Below, in pieces: positions 27,901-34,937 of a stretch of DNA of 39,136 nt. The notes under the pieces were generated by a model. That model ran no database searches, was not told the origin of the DNA, and saw nothing but the letters and a program-made list of their open reading frames with translations. This stretch comes from Opitutia bacterium UBA953 (GTDB taxonomy: Bacteria; Verrucomicrobiota; Verrucomicrobiia; Opitutales; UBA953), in assembly GCA_002293125.1 (NCBI GenBank), contig DBCR01000041.1, positions 3,103 to 42,238 on the forward strand, written 5' to 3'. The translations under genes were made by a program, and so were the position numbers. The stretch's first letter is position 1. Each line of letters opens with the position of its first letter.

Positions 27901-30900
27901 CGGCTTCGCTGGCCTCGGCCACGGCTCCGCTGACGCTCGGCTTCAATTCGCCGGTCGCCGTGAAGTCGACGGGCAGCACGATCACCACCTCCGGTGGCGC
28001 GATCTCCTTCGCTTCGCCGCTGGGCGGCGGTTCGTCGCTGGCGCTTTCCGCCGGCGCGGGCGCCGTCAGCTTCGCGTCGGCCGCCACGGTCGGCGGTTTC
28101 ACGAGCTACGCCGCCGCGACGTCCGGTCCGATCACCGGCCTGACCGCCGCCGCCGCGAACACGACGTTCAGCGGCGCGCAGAACCTGTCGGGCGCGTTGA
28201 GCGTGACCGGCGGCCTGACCTTGGGAGGCGGCCTGACCGCCGCCGGCGCCGTCTCCGTGAGCGGCGAGCTGGCCGCCACGGGCTCGGCCTCCATCGGGAC
28301 CCTCAACGGCGCCATCAGCCTCAACACCGTCACCGGCCCCGGCTCGCTGGCGCTGTCCTCGGGCACCGCCGCCATCAACGTGGCGGGCGACATCTCCTCG
28401 CTTGGCGCGCTCTCGTTGCAGACGGCGGGCGCCACCGGCAACGTCACGCTCAGCGGGACCTTCGATGTCGGCGCGCTCAATGTCCTCGGGGGAGGGCAGG
28501 CCGTGCTTCTCGGCGGCGCCCAGGGCCTCAGCAGCGCGACCTCCGCCACCTTCGCCGCCGGCGTGCCCGTCACCCTGGGCGACCAGTCCGGCGACCGCTT
28601 CTCCTTCGTCGGGGCTCTGACCTCGCCAGCCGCCATCGGCGTGACCGGCATCGTCAACGCCGGTTCCGCCCAGTTGGGCGACCTCACGCTCGCCGGCTCC
28701 GTGAACACTTCCGGCAATCTGGCGACCGGCACGCTCACCCTCGCCGACGACGCCGTCCTCGACACGGGTTCCGGTTCGCTTTCCACCGGCGCGATCGCGG
28801 GCGCCACGCACGCGTTGACCCTCTCTTCGGCGACCGGTAATGTCACCGTCTCCGGCGGCGTCTCCCAAGTCGGGGCGCTCACGTTGCAGTCCGTCGGTTC
28901 GACCGGGGTCGCCACCGTCAGCGGCGTCGTCGACCTCGGCTCGCTTACCGTCGCGGGCGGCACGGCCAGCCTGCTTGGAGGTAACAACGGCACCTCCGCC
29001 ATCGCAGGGGGCGTCACCGTCGCCAATGCCGGCGTACTCTCCCTGGGCGACCAGACGGGCGACACCTTCGGTATCGTCGGCGCCATCGCCGGGGGCGAGC
29101 TGCGCCTCGCCGGCGGAGCGACCGCGTCGGCCGCCAGCGCCTCTCTCGGGGATCTCCGTCTCGGCGGCATCCTGCAGCTCGGCGGCGTCCTGAACGCTTC
29201 CGCCGTGACTCTGACCAGCGACTCGTTGCTCCAGACCAGCGGTAATATCACCCTCGCCAGCGTCGCCGGCTCCGGCCACGACCTCACCGTCTCCGCCGCT
29301 TCCGCCGACCTCGTGGTGGCCGGTGGCGTGTCCGGCGTCGATGTGCTGACCTTGCTGCCGCTCAACTCGGTGTCGGTCACCGGTTCGCTAGCCGCCAACA
29401 CCGCGATCCTGGGCGACAGCATCACCGTGGGCTCGGCCGCGTTCGGCGCGACCCAGTTGTCCGGCGACCTCAGCGGTACCGGCGGGACTATCTCGCTGGG
29501 CGCCGTGACTTTGGGCGCCGATTCCTCCGTGCTGACCGCAGGCGGCGATCTGAGCCTCGGCTCCGTCACCGGCAACGGCTATCGCCTCATCTTGGACGGC
29601 GCCGCGGGCGACGTCACGCTCGCGGGCGGCATCAACGGTCTCGCGATGCTCCAGATCCAGTCTCCGGCCTCGACCGGCGACGTCACGATCGCCGGCGCGG
29701 TGAACCTGACCGACCTGCGGGTGGAGGGCTCGGGCTCGCTCGCCTTCCTCGGCGGTAACGCCGGGGCCACGACCCTTTCCGGCAACATCAGCCTGGCGCA
29801 GACCGGCGGACTCCGCTTCGGCGATCAAGCGGGCGACCAGTTCAGCCTCAACCCCGGTGATTTGATCTACGCCGGAGCCCTGACCTTGGGCGGGGCGCTT
29901 TCCCTGCCTGCCGGACAGATGCAGGTCGGCTCGTTGAACTTGGCCGCCGCCGCCTCGATCGTCGCCTCGGGTCAGGTCAATCTCGGTTCCGTCGCGGTGG
30001 TCGCCAACGGCCATGACCTGACGGTGACCGCCGGCGGCCTGCTTGCTTCGGCGGGCGTGACCGGCGCGGGTGACCTGTCGCTCTCCGGCGCCCTCGGCCA
30101 GAGTCTCAGCGGCAGTTATCTCGCGGGCGGCGCCATACAGTTGGGCGCGGCTGATACCGTCCTAAGCGGCGACGTCATCCTGCGTGCCGCCGAAGCGGAC
30201 TTCACCGGTCGTCTGTTGGCCGCCTCCTCCAACGCGGGATCCCTTGCCTTCGAGCCCGCACCTGCGACTGTCGACATGGCGATCGGCGGCACGGCGTCCA
30301 CCGCCGCCTTCGATCTTACCGCGGCGGAGATGGCCCTCATCGGCAACGGTTTCACTTCGTTGCGCTTCGGATCTTCCGCCGGTTCCGGCACCCTCACCGT
30401 GGATGCACCGCTAGCCTTCGCAGCGCCGGTCTCGTTCGTGTCCCCGTCGGGCAGCCTGGTGCTTTCCTCCTCGCTCACCACCGCGGGACAATCCTTGTCC
30501 ATCGATGCCGCCCTCCGGATTTCCGGCACGGCTTCCATCGATACCACCTCCGGTGGCACCTATCCGGGCGGCAGCCTGTCGGTCGGTTCGATCCAAGGCG
30601 CCGTGGCCGGTCCCTCGCATCTGACCCTCGATACCGGCAGCGCTTCCCTCACGTTGGGCGCCGTCGGCAATCTCACGCCGCTCGATTCCCTGACGCTCGC
30701 TTCCGACGGACTCACCACGGTCGGTCAGGACATCGTCGTGCGCGACCTGATGCGTTTCGAAGGACCGGTCGCCTTCGGCGCCTCGGCGGTGCGCCTCACC
30801 GCCGACACGATCGAAGCCGGCGCGACGGCCAGCTTCGTCGGAGCCTCGACCGAGCTCACGCTGGCTTCCGCTTCGGGCCTGCCGGTCTTGCTGGGAGCTT

Positions 30901-33038
30901 CGACCGACTCCGGAGCCGGTGCCTTCGACGTGACCTCGGGCCTGCTGACCAAACTGGCCGATCTTGCGTCCGTCAGGATCGTCGGCGGCGGCGCCGCGAT
31001 CAACGTCGCCCAGCCTGTCACCGTCGGCGTGCCGCTGGTCCTGGCGACCACCGGCCTCACGGACATCTCCGCGGCGGTCGGCCTGACCGGCGACGGCGCG
31101 CTTACAGTGACTGGTGACCTCCGTCTCAGCGGTTCCGTCACCGGAACCGGCACGGGCGCCATCCGTGTCCTCGGTGACCTCGATGTCATCGCCAATGCTT
31201 CGCTCATCACGGCTGGCGTGATTCAGGTCGGTTCCGCCGGCACCTCCGTCTCGGGCGCCGGCGTCCTGACCCTGGGCGGAACCGACGTCGATTTCCTCGG
31301 GTCGACTGGCTCGCTCACCCTGGGCGGGCTGATCGTCAACGCGGGCGACCTCACGCTGGGTTCCTCCTCCGCGGACATCGTCCGTCTCGGTGCCCGCGGA
31401 CTCGTCGTCAACCCGGGCTCGACGGACCTTCGCCTCGGCCAGCTCTACTCCGCCGGCGACCTCACGGTCGGCCAGCTGATCGTACCTGGCGTGGTGACCC
31501 TGGACCTGAACGGAGCCGACTTCCTTTCCTCCGCGGTCGAGATCGCGCCGCCCGGCAGCCTGACCATCAGGACCTCCGGAGGTGACGCCGCGCTGGGAAG
31601 CCTCACGGCTTCGGCCGGTGGCGGATCGCTGCTCATCGACGCGGGGCAGGGCTCCGTCTCGTTGGTCTCGGCCGCGACGAGTGGTCCGGCCATCGCCACC
31701 GTCGACATCACCGCGGCCGGCGGCACGCTCGGTCCGCTCCGGGTCGATGGCGACATCGACGTCACTTCCACGGCCGTCTCGGGTGCGGGTCCGGTCATCG
31801 CCGGCCTCGGCAGCGTCGGCGGCGACATCCGTCTCGGCGGACTCAACCTATCCCTTTCCGGAACCGTCGCGACGCCTGGTCTCATCGCCGTGTCGGCTGA
31901 CATGGCGGTGTCGGGTACTGCCGGGGCGCTGCGCGCCGCGGACGTGATCCTGACTGGTGCGGTGACGCCCGCGACCGCCTCCTCGGTCCTCACGGTCGCG
32001 CCTTATGTCAGCTCCTCCGCCATCACCTTGGGCGGCGCCGGTTCGGGCGGCTTCCATCTCTCGACTTCTGACCTCGCCTCGATTGGCCCCGGCTTCGCCG
32101 CGGTCATCATCGGCGGCGTGGGTCAGTCGGGGAACATCGACGTGCTCACGTCGCTTGCGCCGCAGGCGACCCTCTCGTTGCAGACCACGGGCGTGACGAA
32201 TGTTCCCTTCGCCGTCACCGCCAGCGGCGGCGCGGGCTTCGGCGTCAGCGGCGCTTCGGTCGTTTCGGCGGACATCACCACCGACGGCGGGGCCATCGCC
32301 TTGCTGGGCGCCACCCAGGTGCTGACCGACGTGACCTTAGACACCACCGCCGGCGGCGCCTCTTCGACCGGGGGAGACATCACCCTCGGCGACCTCACCT
32401 TGGTCACGACGTCTCCGACGGCGAACACCTTCAGCATCAAGGCGGGCATCAACGGAGATCTCGTCGCCGGCGACATCCTGCTGCAGAATTCGACGGCCGC
32501 CGACGTCCAGTTGAAGATCCTTTCTGGTCGTGATGTCACGGTCGGCGAGCTGCCTGACGGACTGAGCATCGACTCGCAAGCGACCGGTGTGGCGAACGGC
32601 CTGCCGGCTACCGGCGCCGATCCGCAGCTCACCGCGGCGGCTCGCGTCCTGCGAATCCCGACCCGCCTGATCGAAGGAGTAGCCACGTCTTATCAGGGTG
32701 TGCGCGCCGCGATCAACGATCAGGTCAGCATGACGACGCAGGAAAGCACCCGTCTATCCCGGAGCGCCCTCTCGGTCGTGACGGTGGCGCCGACCGCTTC
32801 GGCCCCCTCGGCGATCCCGACGCCTTCGGTGCGTATTCCTGTCGTCCAAGGCGTGGTCTCGTGGGTCGGAGAAGGCGCCCGCACCGAACAGGGCGACGGA
32901 GGTCTGGGGTCGCTCAAGTTAATCGACAACCTTTCTGTCACCGTCCAAGGCGGCAACGGCGTCATCAACTACGAAGGCGCGAGCATCAGCATCAGCATCG
33001 GCGAAGGCACCGTCGTCAGGAAATCTTCGGCGCCCTGA
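21948..33038 (+). CDS. Giant two-partner-secretion exoprotein (TpsA2), 3696 aa
   Basis: An 11-kb gene for a filamentous-haemagglutinin-like fibre. A signal peptide (about 1-23) is followed by the TPS domain (about 24-290) with a variant signature NPHGVLVGA at 104-112, then GGDGGFIELSG and LLDPLTVTID (about 340-370) closing the N-terminal helix. Residues about 480-1720 hold six modules of about 226 aa, each with a LDWT-G motif and LNRxLVVPxGA. Residues about 1900-3500 are glycine/serine/threonine-rich beta-helix repeats with three GDQxGDxF motifs. The C-terminus (about 3560-3696) carries a short helical-looking segment (RIPTRLIEGVATSYQGVRAAINDQ) and ends with VTVQGGNGVINYEGASISI. Cysteine is almost absent. 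No membrane anchor is visible. Function inferred only as adhesin or scaffold. Confidence 0.9.
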   Translation: MRNSRVPSLSLATLLLAAKVIALPTDPTVRAGSLTAERNGPAMTLRQHTSRAAADFTSFDVGVGERVTVLQPSSSSLLLARVTGGLPTRLDGHVQANGSLVVANPHGVLVGASGVIETGSFAAVALDADGSRLDAGQLVFSAGTPGAEVVNAGRISVADAGLVALVGPRVVNTGLISARLGRVQLAGGSRATLDLAGDGFLQLALGDGGSVEQSGVVRAEGGRILITADAAAGALAGVVNVDGLVEASSLVAQGGRITLSAAGGTARVGGELTATSGAARGGEIDLSGGVLIMAKSKADVSGEAGGGRFVAKASGTLTAEGDFSARAGALGGDGGFIELSGRDSADVVGARVDTRAIVGRSGTFLLDPLTVTIDATLAASIVSNLATTDYVVQADNSITVSSAINYSGTRAASLTLDAGTGAVHAGTITVSAAINSTGSALTLVVDGNATFDSKPSLNGGQIRAQGAAGVTLNSGSWNDTLFTGVSALTLGAATYTTSADGALGSLKLTNASSGLNGTGTLTLGALEWTSGTMGGAGTTVLSGGGSFTVQAKHSTANPPTLSRRLDVSQGTTLTVRDTAGYSDGSYFNFSNSTSVLNNAGTIEILGFYNQSYLVRIGTPTVSAGTVNNLATGVIRAGSATNSNTLGMLTNLVAFNNQGGTLTVGSATSELRLDNANAFFEGASIGHLNVILSSGSATLRDGASLTAFAQTTGANGTTMTVNGSASIDMFKLSRPGPADATVTGSGTLTLGGLDWTGGGMLGTGTTVLAGGGSFTVQAKHSTANPPTLSRRLDVSQGTTLTVRDTAGYSDGSYLLFASNAAVLNNAGTVALLAFYTQSYEVNIGTSGSTAHYGTFNNLPGGLILGGSATNSNTRAVLRGMNSVNITGGTVTVGSPTSSVDFRANYGVVLSGSLLLSPGVVLGNQGSGYSPVRVTGQVDAVGGVGAIAISMGAGEFVLDDGGSVSVLEVTGGTVNVGNSPTPFTEHVSVGTLKLAGGAVSGPGILHITEALDWTQGTLKGSGCTSLDNIGAFNFVTTGANGNNPPVLNREFVVPEGATLQVRHHASAGNNNFNFEVGALLRVEGTLLFPDVSPTKTILLGAANASGVSVLGGSLQVYGGTVNALGATVVTSDVKLDARNAKIGTDATARIVFAGAQANIVSGITQLDAGVNFASTLSNTFTGRISSFDGAGAVAFKVSDDLSRPITHTIGAAGLVVDSMLFERSIVDGGDLWVTHSLDWRGGVLAGTGRLMLMPGASSLVTTRTQYSPTEMVLNRELVVAPGAAMDIRAGDSSGDYALFLDHNARLRVEGDVRLLRSSNGLRDLIEFRAGNPNLVRPGGKLIVAGGTVTAVGEIASTKVRLVSYVALEVLDGVLRTDALSSMKFGGTQAFSISGLNLFDPGVSMESTGTMTIIGRILSADGPGTQGLTHYSQTLTIGAAGLEVDSMGLAGGTVTGGDLHVTSGLNWTRGTLTTATGGRMLLLTGASVTVTTYAGVSSETPTLNRTLVVPSGAAMAIEARDASNPYFYQGPSGILRVEGSLSLRPGASGSQILVETGAAGVVGSGGRLELFGGSLEVASGVNAYYNPQLIARNAVMRTGATGSLRFAGSVAHEVSGITQLGSGIRFQSSLSNTISGSVTSADGAGNFALRHDSGILTIGSSGLVVTALHQTGGIITGPGDIWISEQLRVDSNTDLAGPGRLYLLPGQVGFSSTGNPRQISRITVNEAGSAFTFGAGTPYGFSLAAQFVNRGLLTLSSQTNAGYITNVSSAGSVVNEGELRMTGNQNFSLGVPLYNAASGTLVRTAGSTGTTNAGMGWLNQNTAYPATTGVVATGFSVSGTNPASFPVAAASVSAPTVQPVTFTSLVFTPAVQVAANPVTRIVAVPTVSRAAFDPDSHSLLFAPSVLTISTAADSEAWTGGLFRLDSGSGTININTLLAALASGTPLTISSKGSIVFETDLSYLGSVAGSLQLAVDAAAGNRQGFIQLPASLASATAPLTLGFNSPVAVKSTGSTITTSGGAISFASPLGGGSSLALSAGAGAVSFASAATVGGFTSYAAATSGPITGLTAAAANTTFSGAQNLSGALSVTGGLTLGGGLTAAGAVSVSGELAATGSASIGTLNGAISLNTVTGPGSLALSSGTAAINVAGDISSLGALSLQTAGATGNVTLSGTFDVGALNVLGGGQAVLLGGAQGLSSATSATFAAGVPVTLGDQSGDRFSFVGALTSPAAIGVTGIVNAGSAQLGDLTLAGSVNTSGNLATGTLTLADDAVLDTGSGSLSTGAIAGATHALTLSSATGNVTVSGGVSQVGALTLQSVGSTGVATVSGVVDLGSLTVAGGTASLLGGNNGTSAIAGGVTVANAGVLSLGDQTGDTFGIVGAIAGGELRLAGGATASAASASLGDLRLGGILQLGGVLNASAVTLTSDSLLQTSGNITLASVAGSGHDLTVSAASADLVVAGGVSGVDVLTLLPLNSVSVTGSLAANTAILGDSITVGSAAFGATQLSGDLSGTGGTISLGAVTLGADSSVLTAGGDLSLGSVTGNGYRLILDGAAGDVTLAGGINGLAMLQIQSPASTGDVTIAGAVNLTDLRVEGSGSLAFLGGNAGATTLSGNISLAQTGGLRFGDQAGDQFSLNPGDLIYAGALTLGGALSLPAGQMQVGSLNLAAAASIVASGQVNLGSVAVVANGHDLTVTAGGLLASAGVTGAGDLSLSGALGQSLSGSYLAGGAIQLGAADTVLSGDVILRAAEADFTGRLLAASSNAGSLAFEPAPATVDMAIGGTASTAAFDLTAAEMALIGNGFTSLRFGSSAGSGTLTVDAPLAFAAPVSFVSPSGSLVLSSSLTTAGQSLSIDAALRISGTASIDTTSGGTYPGGSLSVGSIQGAVAGPSHLTLDTGSASLTLGAVGNLTPLDSLTLASDGLTTVGQDIVVRDLMRFEGPVAFGASAVRLTADTIEAGATASFVGASTELTLASASGLPVLLGASTDSGAGAFDVTSGLLTKLADLASVRIVGGGAAINVAQPVTVGVPLVLATTGLTDISAAVGLTGDGALTVTGDLRLSGSVTGTGTGAIRVLGDLDVIANASLITAGVIQVGSAGTSVSGAGVLTLGGTDVDFLGSTGSLTLGGLIVNAGDLTLGSSSADIVRLGARGLVVNPGSTDLRLGQLYSAGDLTVGQLIVPGVVTLDLNGADFLSSAVEIAPPGSLTIRTSGGDAALGSLTASAGGGSLLIDAGQGSVSLVSAATSGPAIATVDITAAGGTLGPLRVDGDIDVTSTAVSGAGPVIAGLGSVGGDIRLGGLNLSLSGTVATPGLIAVSADMAVSGTAGALRAADVILTGAVTPATASSVLTVAPYVSSSAITLGGAGSGGFHLSTSDLASIGPGFAAVIIGGVGQSGNIDVLTSLAPQATLSLQTTGVTNVPFAVTASGGAGFGVSGASVVSADITTDGGAIALLGATQVLTDVTLDTTAGGASSTGGDITLGDLTLVTTSPTANTFSIKAGINGDLVAGDILLQNSTAADVQLKILSGRDVTVGELPDGLSIDSQATGVANGLPATGADPQLTAAARVLRIPTRLIEGVATSYQGVRAAINDQVSMTTQESTRLSRSALSVVTVAPTASAPSAIPTPSVRIPVVQGVVSWVGEGARTEQGDGGLGSLKLIDNLSVTVQGGNGVINYEGASISISIGEGTVVRKSSAP
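23410..27120 (+). repeat. Six protein modules of about 226 aa inside TpsA2
   Basis: Module tryptophan codons lie at 23529, 24207, 24978, 25656 and 26337, with a sixth, degenerate copy near 27000; most spacings are 678-681 bp (226-227 codons), and one is 771 bp. Each module reads LDWTxGxxxGxG, then 25-30 residues, then LNRxLVVPxGAxLxIR. The first two share a nearly identical DNA block of about 127 bp (about 23577-23703 and 24255-24381) with only two base changes, suggesting recent duplication or conversion. Confidence 0.8.
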
Positions 33039-33061
33039 GGATTCGCCGGGTGTCCTGTCTT

Positions 33062-33097
33062 CCTTAGTCCGCCCGGCCTCTGCCGGTCGGGCTAAGG
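33062..33097. terminator. Bidirectional hairpin terminator between TpsA2 and the methyltransferase
   Basis: A 16-bp stem (CCTTAGTCCGCCCGGC pairs with GCCGGTCGGGCTAAGG, one G-T pair and one mismatch) has a 4-nt loop and starts 24 bp after the TpsA2 stop. The genes on each side converge. There is no T-run on the plus side. The rest of 33039-33268 holds a leader repeat (33148-33186) and a degenerate short repeat (33215-33266), with no gene. Confidence 0.6.
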
Positions 33098-33268
33098 ATC
33101 GCGTCCCTGTCCGCGGGGCGGAGCCGGGAGGGGGCAGGGGGCATGGTGACAAGGGGAGGCCGGAAACCGGATAGGATGCTGCGGTCCCGACCCAGTCTGA
33201 TACCTCTGCACATCGATTCAGCACTCGATGCAGTCATCGACGCTGTCCTCGACTCAGTCCTCTGCTCT

Positions 33269-34480
33269 TTACGCGATCCTACTCCACAGCACCTTGAGGT
33301 AACGTCCCTCGGGGTGGTTGGAGGCGTTGGGGTGGTCGCCGCCGGGGCCGGTGCGATCGAAGATCTGGAGGCGCTTCTGGTAGCGGTGCGCGGCCTTGCT
33401 GACGAGGTCCTCGAAGGACTCAGGAGACACGAGGCCGGAGCACGAGCAGGTCACGAACAGGCCTCCCGGGGCGACGAGCTGCATGGCGAGGACGTTGAGG
33501 TCGTTATACTTCTTGAGGCCCTCGGCTTCGAATTCTTCGTCGCGGCTGTCGACGAACTTGGGCGGATCGCACAGGACGAGGTCCCAGGTCTTGCCGTTCT
33601 TCTGCATCTGGCGGATCCACGTGAAGGCGTCCGCATGTACGAAGTCGATGCGGACGTTGTTCAGGTTCATGTTCCGCTTGGCCATCTCGATGGCTTTTTC
33701 GTCCAGGTCGACGCCGGTGACTTCGGTGGCGCCGGCGAGTTTGGCGGCGATGGAGAAGCCGCCGGAATAGCAGCAGAGGTCGAGGACCTTGAGGCCCTTG
33801 GCGAGGGCGCCGAAGCGGCGGCGGTTGTCGCGCTGGTCGCAGAAGAAGCCGGTCTTGTGGCCTTCGGCGAAGTCGACCTCCTGGATCATGCCGAACTCCT
33901 TGATCTTCACGAAGCGGACGGCCGACTTCGGGACGTCGGTCGGCATGATGCCTTCGATGCGGGCCACGTGCGGGTCGACCTGGACGATCTCGCGTTTGGT
34001 ACCGAGGGCGTCGTGCAGGATCGGGATCCAGCGGGGGAGGCGGCGCATGACCGCATAAGACGATACTTCGATGGAAAGCACGTCGCCGAGGCGGTCGACA
34101 ATCAGGCCGGAAAGGAAGTCCGCGTCAGCGTTGACCACGCGGTAGGCGTCCGTGTTTTCGTCGAGCTTGAGGACGTCCTTACGGAGGGCGGCGGCGCGGC
34201 GGATGGCCTGCTCGAACCAGACGTCATCGGGCTTGCCCGGCGTGGCCTTGAGGATGCGGAGCGCGATGGGGGCGCCGGCGTTCCAGAAACCGTAGCCAAT
34301 GAAGGAGCCTTGCTTATCGTAGGCGGCGACGACGTCGCCCTGGCGGGCGTCCGGCGAGACTTCGCCGACCATCGAGCGGAAGATCGAAGGCTTGGACGTG
34401 AACGTCTTCAGCTGCACCCACGGTTTCTCGCGCGCGATGGGCGCGGGGATGTTGGGCAGGCTGCTGGTCGTCTCGGACAT
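33269..34480 (-). CDS. rlmI: Class I SAM-dependent 23S rRNA (cytosine-5)-methyltransferase, RlmI-like
   Basis: A 403-aa RNA methyltransferase. The PUA-like N-terminal segment (EKPWVQLKTFTSKPSIFRSMV, where relatives have GHPWVF) precedes a central domain and a Rossmann methyltransferase domain with KTGFFCDQRDNRR, the SAM-binding VLDLCCYSGGFSI, GVDLDEKAIEMAKRN, and catalytic-region motifs DPPKF and TCSCSG. This matches the RlmI/YccW group, which makes m5C in 23S rRNA (position 1962 in E. coli); the exact target here is inferred. ATG 34480 is preferred over a GTG two codons upstream. It is the last of a row of minus-strand genes, 59 bp after ppnP. Confidence 0.9.
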   Translation of the reverse strand: MSETTSSLPNIPAPIAREKPWVQLKTFTSKPSIFRSMVGEVSPDARQGDVVAAYDKQGSFIGYGFWNAGAPIALRILKATPGKPDDVWFEQAIRRAAALRKDVLKLDENTDAYRVVNADADFLSGLIVDRLGDVLSIEVSSYAVMRRLPRWIPILHDALGTKREIVQVDPHVARIEGIMPTDVPKSAVRFVKIKEFGMIQEVDFAEGHKTGFFCDQRDNRRRFGALAKGLKVLDLCCYSGGFSIAAKLAGATEVTGVDLDEKAIEMAKRNMNLNNVRIDFVHADAFTWIRQMQKNGKTWDLVLCDPPKFVDSRDEEFEAEGLKKYNDLNVLAMQLVAPGGLFVTCSCSGLVSPESFEDLVSKAAHRYQKRLQIFDRTGPGGDHPNASNHPEGRYLKVLWSRIA

Positions 34481-34539
34481 GCCCACAGGTTCAGCGAGGC
34501 TACGCTGTTGGCAAGCCCCGGCCGCTCCGACGGGTCAGA

Positions 34540-34854
34540 TTACCCGATGAAGCTGCAGATATACTGGCAGATGCCGGACTGCACGGTGATCGTGAAGCCG
34601 GACTTCGGGGCCACGTAGAAGTGGGTGCCCGCGCCGTAGGTCTTCTCTTCCTTGGAACCGTCCTGGACCACGACGCACGAGCCGTCGGTGATTTCCATGA
34701 TCTCGGCCTTGTCGGTGCCGAAGTGGTAGGTGCCGGCGTAGATCAGGCCGACCGTCTTCTTGGCGCCATCGGCGGTGAGAATCGTGTGGGAGACGACCTT
34801 GCCATCGAAGTAGACGTTGGCTTTGGCGAGGGCGGTGACGTTTTTGAATTCCAT
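34540..34854 (-). CDS. ppnP: Pyrimidine/purine nucleoside phosphorylase PpnP
   Basis: A 104-aa single-domain cupin of the PpnP (YaiE, formerly DUF1255) family, which phosphorolyses several purine and pyrimidine nucleosides to the base and ribose-1-phosphate. Recognised from FKNVTALAKANVYFDGKVVSHTI, the GTYHFGTDKAEIMEITDG segment, and the C-terminal YICSFIG, which matches the family ending. The length is close to the E. coli protein (94 aa). It sits between the sorbosone-dehydrogenase-like gene (83 bp upstream) and the methyltransferase gene on the same strand. Nothing suggests a functional link with them. Confidence 0.9.
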   Translation of the reverse strand: MEFKNVTALAKANVYFDGKVVSHTILTADGAKKTVGLIYAGTYHFGTDKAEIMEITDGSCVVVQDGSKEEKTYGAGTHFYVAPKSGFTITVQSGICQYICSFIG

Positions 34855-34937
34855 GGGACGGATTGGGTAAGGTTCGAGATGAAGGGGGTAAAGCGGAAAG
34901 GCGATGAAGGAATTAGCCTAAGGCCTAAGCCGGCACT

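Noticed and set aside
27630..29279. 549-codon open frame on the minus strand
   Set aside because: Antisense to the Gly/Ser/Thr-rich beta-helix region of TpsA2; low-complexity translation without motifs.
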